Source of the DNA: Ascidia mentula
Taxonomy: Eukaryota > Chordata > Ascidiacea > Phlebobranchia > Ascidiidae
Direction of reading: 5' to 3'
DNA length: 64,000 nucleotides
NCBI GenBank assembly: GCA_947561715.1
Contig: OX387198.1
Location: forward strand, 12,214,001 to 12,278,000
Both the position numbers and the translations under genes were made by a program. Below, in pieces: positions 35,887 through 47,248 of this stretch. The notes beneath the pieces are model-generated. The model saw only the letters and a program-made list of their open reading frames with translations. It was not told where the DNA came from and ran no database searches. Position 1 is the first letter of the stretch. Every line of letters starts with the position of its first letter.

Positions 35887-38430
35887 ATGGCTAAAATGAG
35901 TGGCAATGGTTGTGAAATGTCCGCTGTTTCAAATTTGCAGAACAACAGTAAGTTTAAGCTCATGACGCAAAGAATTTACTGTTGTTAAGTAACCAATAAC
36001 TTTGCAGAGTTTAAAACATTAATATGATAATTAATTTTCCGCAGTTTATAAGGAAACGAGACAGCTTGGTGTTGTGGTCATGCTTGACTGAATATACACG
36101 GCAGCAACAGAGCGCTTGCAAACCACAGCCGCGTGATTCGTGGAATGTGCCGCAGTCCATTCTGTGTGATTCCTGTTTGTGTGCGTGGTATTTTAAATGC
36201 AATTTACTTCCCTATAAATGCGTGTGTGCTTGCCTTGTTTTTCATTCTATGGTTTTGCTATAATTCGAATGAATACAAAGAAACACAACAGAGTTATTGG
36301 CGACGAGGACGGGATCAACCAACTGAACGATTTTAGTTCGCCCGAAGATGGAAAAAGTTGCGAAGCTCATTCAAGAACAGTTACAACAGCAGAAAAAGCG
36401 TCACGATGAACAGCAAGAGGAGCAGCAAAAGCGTCACGATGAACAGCGAGAAGAACAACGAAGGTGTTATGAAGAACAACGTAAGTGTCACGAAGAACAA
36501 ATGAAGTTGATTTTTGCCCTAGTTGAAAAGACTGGTTCAATTAGAAACGCTGCACCTTCCGTTGCTACGACAAGGTTTTCGTCATTTGACTCAACATCGG
36601 AGTTGTGGAACGACTACTGATCGAGGTTTACTACGTTTATACGGACACATGCTGTACCAGAAACGAGGGTGGCTCAAGTTTTTTTGACCAACCAAACTAC
36701 CACAACGTACAAACTTTTATCCAATCTGACTGGATAAAGCTCTTTTGCAAAGACCGTCAAAGATCTTTCTATTAAAGACATTGAAGCCTTTATGAAGGAA
36801 TATTCGATCCAAAGCGATTTGTTATTCGGAAACGATTCAAGTTTTGGAGCAACATGCAACGCAAGCCAGGGGAAACGGTGCAAGAATTGGCTGCACGCAT
36901 TCGCCACGACGCAGGCACGTGCGATTTTCCCTCGATTGGAAACCCGCTGGACGAAGCGCTGCGCACAAGGTTAATTTGCTCCATAGCCAATGAAGCCGTG
37001 CTGAAGGCAATTTTCAAAATCAACGCTGATGAGCTGACATTTATGAGCTGACGCGTGCTATTGAAGTTGCCATGCAAACACAAGATGCTGCAAAGGTTGC
37101 AAGGGAAACCGTTTATGGAACACGGTGTCGGAGCATAAAGTTCGGGATGCAAAGAAAACTGCTGTGATGTCACCAACTACGGTTGTTCAAGAAGAAGATT
37201 TCTTGCAACCGCTGCGGAAAGGCAGATCATATTGCACCCAATTGTCGATATAAAACAGCAAGAGGGTAACCGTTACCATTACCGGCAAAGCATGTCTATT
37301 GGAGAAGGACCCCGCAACAAACGGAAACTTTATTTCTGTCGAGAAAAGTTGGCAAACCGTTTTTGAAGCAGTCAAATAGGCGTTTCAACTCGGCGACAGA
37401 ACATGTTGTTCCAATTGTGGGGCCATTTGAGGCAAACATGAGCAAGGTAGAATTTTTCGTCTCCCAAATGCCGCATTTAAATCTGCTTGGACGATGCGCT
37501 ATCCAATCCTTGCACATTTCTTGCTAGTTCACAGTCCCGACGAGCAGTTGCACGCACACATTTACAAGAAGCTTGCAAATAACTTTGAACAATACCCAGA
37601 CCTTTTCGAGACCGAATTGGGATGTTTGAAGGATTTTGAACTAGAGGTAAAGTTTACAAAGGACGTGAAGCCCATATTCTGCAAGCCAAGACTTGTTCCA
37701 TTTGCGTTCCAAGACGATGTCAACCAAGCATATGACGCTGGCATCTCAAGAGGTATTTGGACTCAAAGGTTCAAATACGGTCTTATCAAACATCAGGAAT
37801 TTGGAAAATTGGGATCTAACGGTAGTGGAAGTTACACCATGCATTCCGGCTCGTTTTGGCAAGGTTCAATCCACTCTTCATATCGGACTTATCAGCTGTT
37901 TGGAGCGGACAGTCCATCCATCATTAAAGTATTTCTGAACATGTACAGTGTTGAGGTATGAACATATTCTTAAATACAAAACTTCCCACACATTATGTAG
38001 CTGAGAACGACATACTTAGGCAGATTAAACCTAATTTGTAATTATGTTTGTTGATTGCAGCTTTTCAACTCGACTGGGACGGATAACCCAATAACATTGT
38101 ATCATCCTCAAGGATTACATCCTTGTGACAAATTACACTGATAACGTTGCAGAGGTATTCGGAAGATTTAGCAACCGATACTTCTGTTATTTTCTTGCCT
38201 CCGGGTAAGTCTGTGCACAGAGCAAAGCAGGATTTTTGAAACCTCGAAAAAATATTTAAATGTAAAATTGGTACATTTACGAATTTTCCTACACCAACCA
38301 TTTCATAGACAAAAACGAACAGCGCTTATGTACTTGCAGATATCCATCAGTGGCTATGGATTACTCTACAATGCGGTCTACCTTAAAGCATTTTGTTTCT
38401 AAATTTCCCGTCATCTTTAATGATTGCTAG
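35887..38430 (+). pseudogene. Gene C: remnant of a family member broken by an LTR element
   Basis: Exon 1 (35887-35947, 61 nt, MAKMSGNGCEM) ends in phase 1 before GTAAGT. Exon 2 starts at 36045 with IYKETRQLG, like the IYDEPP and VYEEP starts of D and B, and is cut after 25 nt by an LTR at 36070. Past the LTR relic, three head-domain exons remain: 37797-37955 (159 nt, as in B, D and F), 38061-38204 and 38340-38430, ending in TAG. The middle one is 13 nt longer than its 131-nt homologues and shifts frame near its centre. The rest of the membrane exon, the stalk and the first half of the head are missing. Its orientation is opposite to B and D. Confidence 0.75.
36070..37770 (+). mobile_element. 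Ty3/Gypsy-type LTR retroelement fossil, 3' truncated
   Basis: A 221-bp LTR (36070-36290) has matching inverted ends TGTTGTG/CACAACA, followed by a primer-binding-like TTGGCGACGAGGACGGG. A gag-like region with a charged coiled coil starts near 36348, a zinc knuckle lies near 37200, and a piece of reverse transcriptase with the KPRLVPFA-type motif lies near 37690. The fossil is broken in several places and lacks most of pol and the 3' LTR. It sits inside exon 2 of gene C. Confidence 0.75.
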
Positions 38431-38943
38431 GTGTTAAGATAAGTATTATAAACCACTCTATAGGGACAAAATGTGCTCCTAACATCATACCATTGTTATC
38501 ATCGTTCACATTGCCCAAAAACATTGGACTAGACAGAGTTACGTGACTGGAAAGCAACTTGTTGCAACCATTGCCGGACAATATACGTCACTTTTTGTTT
38601 AGGCGAGGTTTAGAAAACCAGAAATAATCCAGTTTACAACATCGGAACGCTGCATAAGTGGTTGAATTGTATCACGTAAACCGTTGTTCTACATGTTTAT
38701 AGGCACATCTGATATATTTGTGACAAAAATAAAACAGAAGGCAATATAAATAAATGCACATTTTTCGCCTTAAAATTTGCTTTCTTTGTAATCTAAATTT
38801 AGTAGAAATGCATGAGTCGGTGACAAAGAGTAGTTATAACGATGTCAAACATTGTATGTCAGAAAATGTCAGGTTTATTAAGTGATTTGCACCTTGGAAG
38901 AACATGACTAGTAACAAAACTCAGGCAATAAAGCGGCTACAAC

Positions 38944-39114
38944 CAGTGGTGAGATTCAGCCGGTTCGCACCGGTTCTATAGAACCGTCTCACGAAATTTT
39001 ATGAGATCAACGAACCGGTTAGCATTACTGGTTACTGTCAGTGTAACAGAACCCGCTGAAAAATATGACTTTTGTGATAGAACCGGCTGACAAAAAATTT
39101 GAATCCCACCACTG
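38944..39114. mobile_element. hAT-type MITE (171 bp)
   Basis: The ends CAGTGGTGAGATTCA and TTGAATCCCACCACTG are inverted repeats, with the perfect 8-bp target duplication GCTACAAC at 38936-38943 and 39115-39122. It lies between genes C and D. Confidence 0.9.
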
Positions 39115-39587
39115 GCTACAACCAATACAATATTTTGCAGAAGCGAGTCACGTTTGAAGTAACGTTTGGGTTTAGTATGTTTGCAAGTCTTATTTGTCAT
39201 CGTTTAGGTTAGTTGAATAAAATCTTGGTAGAAGTTTTTGATATCAACTGGATAACATTGTCACAAAACATCAAAACAAAATTACATAATCCTTAACTAA
39301 TAATCAATATACGTATTTTGAACCAATATTGAATCAATTCCTTTTTTGTAAGTGAGCAGGAGTCGCTAATCATATTATTGTCAAAAAGAATTATTACATG
39401 TCGTTGTGCACACACTTTTTTTAATAAACTGTGTCATCGCGCTCTTACATTTTTCATAAACTGTATCAGAAAATAAGCTACACTACCCTAATTGTTATGC
39501 AGAAATGTTTCATACTATCGTATGATAAGCAGATCCAATTGGGCTGCTATGCCCACGAGTCTAATTGTTATTGAAATAAAGCACGTA

Positions 39588-42500
39588 TTACGGCCTATAA
39601 ATTGTCCGAAATGTTCGAATAAAATTCTTTAGAGCAGTTTGAAAGCTGCTTTCGTTTATCTGCACTGATGGATATCTGAAAAAAGGAAAATACAAATATT
39701 AATTTTTATCTGAAAAACGGTATTGGAAAATCGATATCTAGATAACTACAATCCGTTCGGGGGTAAACCGCATCATAGGTTAAATTTCACATATACAGGA
39801 TGTATTGAATGAAAATACGTTTTGCTGTACTGGGTTTTAACGGTGCCTACGCCATTTTATGTTTCACGTTTGTGCGTAGTAACTTCGCGTGGAAAATAAA
39901 ATGATTTGATTTTGACTTTTGATTTGATTTACTGTATATCTTCAAGAATTCCTAATAATCAATTTCATGTTCTTTATATGCACAACTTACCCTGAAACAA
40001 GAAAGTAGCAAACGTATCGGTTGCTAAATCGACCGGAAATGTTTACAACGTTGTTGGTGTAATTTGTTCCTGGGCTGTTGTCGTTAAAATTTAATGTCAT
40101 TCTTCCAGTAGAGTTGAAAAGCTGTTAGAAACAAAAAAATAGTTATAAATCTATCGTAAGCTCTATACAATTCATGCCAAAGTTATTTTATACCTCAGGA
40201 CTTTTCATGGTCAGGAATATTTGTATGATGGATGGGTTTGATGGACTTGAAACTTGGTAAACCCTGTATAAAGTGTTAATTGAAGCCACTGTAAACCCGC
40301 CAGAAAACAAAACGTCATTTCCTTCTCCATCAGCTCCCAAGTCTCCGAACTCCTGAAAATACGGATTTTGTCTGCAAAGAAATGATGGCAGAAACTACAT
40401 ATGAGTTTCAGTAGACGTGGAAAATTGTTGAATTTGACTGAAGGAGAAGAAACAATTATTTACATATTTAGTCACTACACAAAACTACCTCAATATTAAA
40501 CCGGTGTTCACTTTGTTCGTCATGGTTTCTTACTAACATCGCCAAGATAAACGGATGATCGGTAGCGGAAGTAACGGTAAACGATCCATCCTCGGCACTT
40601 AAAAACAAAAATTAATACAATCTGGAAGTTAAGATTTTCTGAGAATTTCCTAACTAACCTGTAGGTTTCGTTGTATTCTATTGATATTGCTTGATTGTAA
40701 TCTTTCCAAACTCGTAACTGATAATCAGACGAATAGCTTTAGAACTAAATAAAGTAGTAACCGGATGCGTCTATTACCGAGTTTCCTCCATCGTACATAT
40801 TGTGTCCACCATCGCTTATACTGTTACGGCTTCTACCATCGTAATCGAACTGGTAGAAATTAGGGATGAAAGCAGGAAATATGAGTGACGTAGACTTCCT
40901 GATTGCTCTCACGTATCTCGCCAGTTCCACTTTGTCTGGGGCAAAACGAACAAAATTTAAAGATTTTTATCACCATTAATTGTGAGATTTATTCAGGAAA
41001 TTTGTTTGATTATTTTCCATGCTTACAAAATCAATTTGGCAGAACAAGAGAATATTATTTTATAAAGACGACAATTTTACGTTTCCTTCACAATTTTGCT
41101 TTAACTCTTTTCCGTTTTTCCGAAGATTGTTCTGGCTCCTTTCCTTCGATTTGTTAATAACCAAAAGAGGCAAACCAACTGCAACGCACAGCTATATACC
41201 CATACAAAAATATTCTTTCTTTTACAGCAATGTTTTTGGTTAAAATTTTGTTTGTACCATATGTAAATTACTAATGCAAAAGTGAATGTAACAATCTAAC
41301 CACCAACTCCTTCAAGTTCCTTCTTGCACGTCTCTAACTTGGAGGATTTTTCAACAACCTTCATTAGGCTACCTTTCATTTGTTTGAGGTATTTGATGCT
41401 ATCTAATGAATAATGTATTGACGTACCCTTTTTCAGCATTCTGTGGAACAAGTACGTCTCAGTTTGTGTCTTACCTGTTGGCCAAACTCCAATTTCGTAT
41501 TCTTCCAACTTCTGGAACGTTATGTTAAAACCCTTAAGTAGGGTGTCTAAAAGTACAGATAGCACATTTTTTTTCAACCACGAACACAAATATTCATATT
41601 TATACCTTGTAGGAACACCAATGGGTTTTTCAGTAATTTTATCTTTGCCGAAGTATCATTTGTTTCCATTTGATCTGAAAATATGCAATCTTGCATACAA
41701 GTTTGTACTGCGTGTTCTTTTTAAAGCAAATATTGTTTGCGCAAAACTTGAAGCAAACACACGTGGTTTTATCATGATGATACGATATTGCAAAATATTT
41801 CGTGCAAACCAACATCTTGTAAAAGAGTAATGTTTATATCATATTGCACATCCAAAAGATGACTTGCTATGAGAAAAAATAAGGGTTGGTCATAACTTTA
41901 AAACATTTTTGGCGAAAAAACTAACTTGAAACGGCGACTGGTTTCTGAGATACAGCTAATCAACATTACGTTTAAACCGTTGCGACCGTAAAAATCGTGC
42001 GAAAACGAGATTATTGTTGTGTGACGTCACAGAAGGCGCTTAAGTCGTGCGAGTGCTGGCAGCGAGGGTTATGCATAGGAATAGAAACAATTGTAAAACT
42101 GGTTTAGTAGTTTTTTATTAAACAGGAGCACAACAAGTGAATAAGTGCAACAAACGGATTTTGATTGTTAATTTGAGCTGCAGACAGAGGGAGGCTGTTT
42201 CGACCTATTAAGTCTTATTTAGTTGCGCAATAATAAAACAGTTACTGGGACATGGTGTTCTTGTGGTTAAAGCAATTATGATCGCTAACGTGATGCATGA
42301 ACTTTTTGAAAAACGACAGAGACAAACCGTCAATTTAGCATTGTTGTTTTGTCCACTTACAGCGAAAGAAATAAGTAATTGAATTTCGAGGCTGGCAAAG
42401 ACCGCCGAGAAAACCGACCAATTTGGCTGATTATGCAAAACAGTTATTCTGTCACAGTACCACATTTTGTCTGGCAGAAGCGTTGCCTCATAAATGATTG

Positions 42501-43747
42501 AATTAATTGGCCAGAATCAACCACCAATGTATTTTACGCAATATAGTTCGTAACTAGAAATGTTGGAATCATCAAATTAAAGTCGATCACAAAAGTGAGG
42601 TTAAACACAAAAGTTAGGTTAAAGTTATGACATCACACCCAAATGATGTCATGAAACCTTGTCATGACCTTTGAGGCAACGTAATTTGTGGATTCTCCTA
42701 TGATTGAAACTATTCGATATCTGCTATATAAGGCGCCTTCTCCAATGAAAACAATGCATTTTTTTGACGCGAGCGCCTTGTGTAGCGTCAAAGTCGCTAC
42801 AGCGAAAAAGATTTACGATTTTTGGTCGCCGCTACTTTTCGTGCAGTTTTCTACACTTTTTAGTTGACGTAGAACCGAGAAACTTTGGACGTATGTTGTT
42901 GTAGATGTATCTTTAGTGTTACGCAAAATTGCCATGACCGTGTTACATGCACCTTATTTTATGCAATACATAATGTAAGAGTTAATCTTATTGTGGCAAA
43001 CTTTTGTTCTTATACAAACCTTTAATTTGGATGGTCTGAGTCCAAACCTTTAATGGAAGAACATTAATTAAAAAAAGTAAAAAAGATCAACCAGACAGAA
43101 TAACTATGAACTTACCAAAGCGGAGATTATTGCAATGGAGATCAGAATAATCACAACCAACACTACGAGCAAAACCTTGACAAGCTTCAAACTTTGTTTT
43201 AGTTCTGTATTTAGCTTTAACAAACTATCACATTCATCAAGCGGTGGTTCATCGTAAACTGCAAACAAAGCACGACAAGAGCTTAACCTATTCAGCCATC
43301 GTCACCAGTGTTGGGTTAAATTATGACGATTGGCCTGAAAATACACATTCATTGGGCTCATCAAGAATAAGGGTAACAACGCTGGCGAACACTGCGACAG
43401 TTCTTTAATCTATTTTAAATCAAGCTTGTAGAAGAAATAACTTTTGATATGAAGAAGACGTTGTGGACATTTTAACCTCTTTAATTCTGAACTTACGCCG
43501 TAAGGTTATTCAGGTCGCCTGTTTTTTTGGCTGACCCGTAGGAATATGTGCCTTGTTTGCCTAATGGTTTTACCACCACAACTGCCACTAATAAAGTTTG
43601 TTTATGCCACATTGGTCGCCACATCGTAAATTATATGTTTCAGTCGTTAAATTACCTCGACGAAATGCAAAATCTATTTATCTCTAAAAACTTACTGTGC
43701 TGATCATTATTCGGACGAGCGGGAATTTCGAAACCTCTGTTGTGCAT
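39588..43747 (-). CDS. Gene D: type II membrane protein, one long stalk exon, C-terminal head domain
   Basis: Exons, high to low: 43696-43747, 43116-43258, probable 41606-41642, 41304-41546, 40778-40935, 40659-40717, 40489-40597, 40194-40352, 39991-40121, 39588-39675. The model is 1179 nt (392 aa). The 37-nt third exon is the weakest call, but an exon of length 1 mod 3 is needed there. Residues 18-23 are IYDEPP; 44-65 is a membrane helix (VKVLLVVLVVIILISIA). The stalk is short, with FNIT at module position 8. The head shows DGGHNMYDGGN, LRVWKD, DHPFILAML, LGADGEG and NRYVCYFL. Inside the 243-nt stalk exon, GTAAGA at 41469-41474 could serve as an earlier donor and give a 72-nt in-frame alternative. 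The frame is open upstream of the chosen ATG. Confidence 0.72.
41650..43110. other. Gene D intron, no further exon found
   Basis: Apart from the hammerhead-related repeat at 42172-42234, the intron holds no recognised element. Confidence 0.5.
42172..42234 (-). repeat. Hammerhead-related repeat
   Basis: On the minus strand it reads CTAAATAA, AGGTCGAAACAG, CTGTC, TGCAGCTC. It shares the same altered first core segment as the copy at 22645, while GAAA and the stem III/cleavage end are intact. Confidence 0.45.
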
Positions 43748-45725
43748 AGTATTTGACCAAAGTATTAACTGGTCAAACGTAAAGTTCGTTGGACTTGTAT
43801 CAGTCAGCTCCAGATATGCGCTGGGAAAAGTTTGATATACTGTGCTTCAAAAACGGCAGATGAGATCAGTTCTACCACATATAAAATATAATACCAGTTC
43901 TAAATAACATTCAGACAAAAATTGTTTGGCCCAAACCAGGATTTTACTGCCTTTGTATAAATATACGCCAGATACATCATAAACTGCAAACGGAACAAAT
44001 GTACCTGGACTTTTCTTCTGCCAAGTTAAAGCTATGTAAAGAGTGTATACACAGTACATTACACGATTCGATTTACTTGAAAGAAAAACGTTTTAGTTGG
44101 CCTTTGTTGCCTAATTAATCGCCTACATGGCAGCAAAAGGTAAACAAACTTCGGCGCGCCAAAATTTAATTACCATGAAAGCGTTCGATGTTGTGTTGTC
44201 AGGAAACTTTGTATAATACAGTTGACATTAGTTAATATTCTATTAGTGACAAGGAAAAACAAAAAAAGGTATTTACATTTTCGGTTACCGAATAACTAAA
44301 AATTTCACGAATAAACGGACACACAGAAATATAGTAACGCAATCTTTCGATCTGGATTTTATGAAAACTATTGATGGATTGCATACATTACTATAGAAAC
44401 ATATATATCTTATTACCAAGCGCACCATCACTGCTGTACCCAAACCTTTACATTACCCTAACGAACTCACACAACGACCGTGAAACCCACCGAGACTATG
44501 GGCCGTTTGCGCACCTGCCATCCACGCAAAGTCAATCAGGCATGTCGAATTAAAAATAAACATTGAATAGGAACTACCAAGTACATAACAACGCGAATGC
44601 ATTAAAAAACGTTACCTCGCCACGTGTTGTCGTTCTGACAGCGTTTTGTGAATTGCAAAAAAACAAAATTTTCGTGTTCCATTCATTCAAAGTTATTCGT
44701 TTCTGATTTGCATTGCGCTGCACAAAAATGAAACATGGTCTCCCAACAAGTTCAGTTAACCCCATACATGGTGCAGATGCTAAATACGTACAATAATACG
44801 TTGATTTATTCATACATTTAGAGGTCTAAATGACAAGAAACAGATAGGCCACATCAATTAAGCAGTCATACCCAACAACATTTACAAAAATAGATGAATA
44901 AAAATCTTCTTTCAATAAATAATAAATTTGAGTTTTCGTGACAATACCAACAAAACCAAAGTGGCTGAAACGATTAGTGCAACAATATTGCACAGTAGCG
45001 GTTGCTGCTAAATAAACGGCGGCCCACGAACGTTCCTTGTTTTGACCATCTCTATTTACAACGACAATGATGTTGAGTAGGTATGGAATATTGGGTAACT
45101 ACAACGAAAGACTTTTCATGCTTATTTGGGCAGAAAGAATTGTTTGACTTGTTTTTCAATAGGCCTTGTTCGCCGCAAAGCTGTTTAATATGTACACCAT
45201 AATAACTTTGTTTGCATGGCAGGTGCGTAAACCGGTAATGATTCAGTCCGCTGGCGTTTCTAAAGTTTAATCTGAAAGTGGTTTGTGATTTGATTAATCG
45301 TTTTCAATCGATGTTTTGTACAGTGGAGCAGCAATTTATTCGTAAAATTAGTACTTACAGGATACTGGTTATGTGCACTTAGCAAAAGTGATTTGCCGTT
45401 ATGCGGAATTTATTCGTTTGTTTTTGATGGGAAGCAATTTTCCGCATGGTTTTAGCGGTAAACTGTCAGAGCAGCATGGCCCAGGCTTTTGTTGAGGTCA
45501 GGCTTGGGCAAACGCAAGATATAGCCTACTGTGTTTCTAGCTCGCTCGAAGTCCGCCCATCAAAGGGGTTCTTTGGCAGATAGTTGAAAATCGTTGGTTC
45601 GATCATAACCAAAGCGATAAACAATGGTATTTGCTGTTGTTGTATTTGTTGTATAACATGTACTACTTTTAGGATAGAAGTAGAATAACGCAACCACAAA
45701 CTTTTGTTTGCCTCTCAAAACAAGT
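43748..45725. other. Intergenic region between divergent genes D and E
   Basis: D (minus) and E (plus) start on either side, as B and C do. The stretch next to D is open in the frame of its first exon and could hold an extra 5' exon. Nothing else is recognised. Confidence 0.45.
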
Positions 45726-46347
45726 ATGTATAGTCCAAGTTACGCAACGTCCTTTATCCAGCCTTCGAATAATCAACAAACTCGTAAGTTTTGGGATGGT
45801 TAAAAGGAATTTGTACTTTTCCTCAGTATATTCAACTAACTTAATTTTATGATTTACTCCATAAATATATATTGTAGGATACGAGCAGTCACGACCTGGT
45901 GAACATAAACAGTTGTCAGATGTACGTTCTGAACTTATGCAAAGCTTGAAGATGGTCAAGATGTTGTTGGTGATGTTGGGGGTGCTTATTCTGATGTTAA
46001 TTGTAACAACATTAAGTTTGGTACGTTTATAGTATTCGCTACAGTTATATTTTGTAACGTAAATACCTGGTAGAAGATGCAGCAAAATTAATATTTCCTT
46101 TTTTAGGTTTCAACACAGACCGGTAAAATCAAAGGTATGTGACCTTTTTTCAAACTGGTAGTGGCTATGTGCATTGACCACAATTTTTAACTTTTCTTAC
46201 CTAACCAGTATCATAACATTGAGTCTTGTCATGTACACCCTGGAAGCTTTTCGTAACATGTGATAATTTCAGATCAGTTGAAATCAAATCAAGATAATGC
46301 TAAAGAACAGTTACAACATGCAAAAAATACAGTGAAATCCGTGCAAG
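45726..46347 (+). CDS. Gene E: 5' half of a family member (partial)
   Basis: Exons 45726-45783 (58 nt, MYSPSYATSFIQP), 45878-46020 (143 nt), 46107-46134 (28 nt) and 46273-46347 (75 nt) join in one frame with phases 1, 0, 1 and 1, the same order as in genes A, B, D and F. Exon 2 encodes a membrane helix (KMLLVMLGVLILMLIV). The 75-nt exon reads as a stalk module (DQLKSNQDNAKEQL). No further exons follow: at about 46440 the sequence becomes the duplicated block with gene F in the opposite direction. The gene has lost its stalk and head, so it is either a truncated copy or a fragment. Confidence 0.72.
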
Positions 46348-46780
46348 GTAAGAATAATATCAACGTTTATTTGCACATGATTCCGAAAAAATTAATCGTT
46401 GTCATTTAGCATTGAAATTATCACGGGATTTTGAGACGTGAGACGTGTTCTTTGTTAAGAAATAGTACGCCCACGTCTTTTTGCGTGTGTGTAATGTTGT
46501 CCAGACCATTGCTGATGTGATTGACGATCTTTTCTTCAAAGGTAGTTTGCGGCTTGAATATCAATGTTCTGCAGGGACAGGCTTGAAGGTTGCACCGCTT
46601 GAATGAACCTGACAACGACTACCATAGTCGCATGGGAAAGCTCAAATCTAAAGCCTTGGGAACTCCATTTAAAAAAAAAACATGGATAACGATATTCTAA
46701 AACTAGCGAAAGACTGAAGAAAACATGTTTGGTCCCAGTGTTATCCGTTGCACATCCATACAATCCACATACTATGGTAG

Positions 46781-47248
46781 TGTTACGCTTCTTAAAATAA
46801 ACGCTTTCCTTGGTTCTCAGGACGCTGCATTCACGGCTAACCACAAGCCTGTTCCAGCACAACCGTTTAGATAAAATCTTGTTCATAAAACCATAAAAAT
46901 TGCACAGCCGAAACACAATCTCCCCAAAAACAGTCTCCCCAACGATTTTTCTTAGCGTCTCGTGTTCGTCCGGTTTTTCTTTTCTCTCGCCAGTCATTGG
47001 CCCAACCGTGTCACGTGAGAAGGGAGCTAGCGCTACGATATCAAATCAACGTGCGGTGACTGGTGCGTTCGAGACACTTAAATAATAAATTCCAAAATAT
47101 AAATCAATACAAAACATTTAAGTGAACAGGTGGAAGGTGAAATAACAAAAGGTGAAAAAGAACGTGGCGTAAAAGAGTACGTGATTTAACGAAAGCGTGA
47201 AACTTGGAAATGAAACGCAAACAAGTGGGCAAATTCTTTTGCGCTACA
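46781..47248 (-). repeat. Gypsy 3' LTR
   Basis: Left copy of the 468-bp terminal repeat, next to the polypurine tract and therefore the 3' LTR of the minus-strand element. Confidence 0.92.

Noticed and set aside
42740-42850. GC-richer segment with small inverted repeats near the gene D intron
   Set aside because: The stems are short and do not match a known RNA family.
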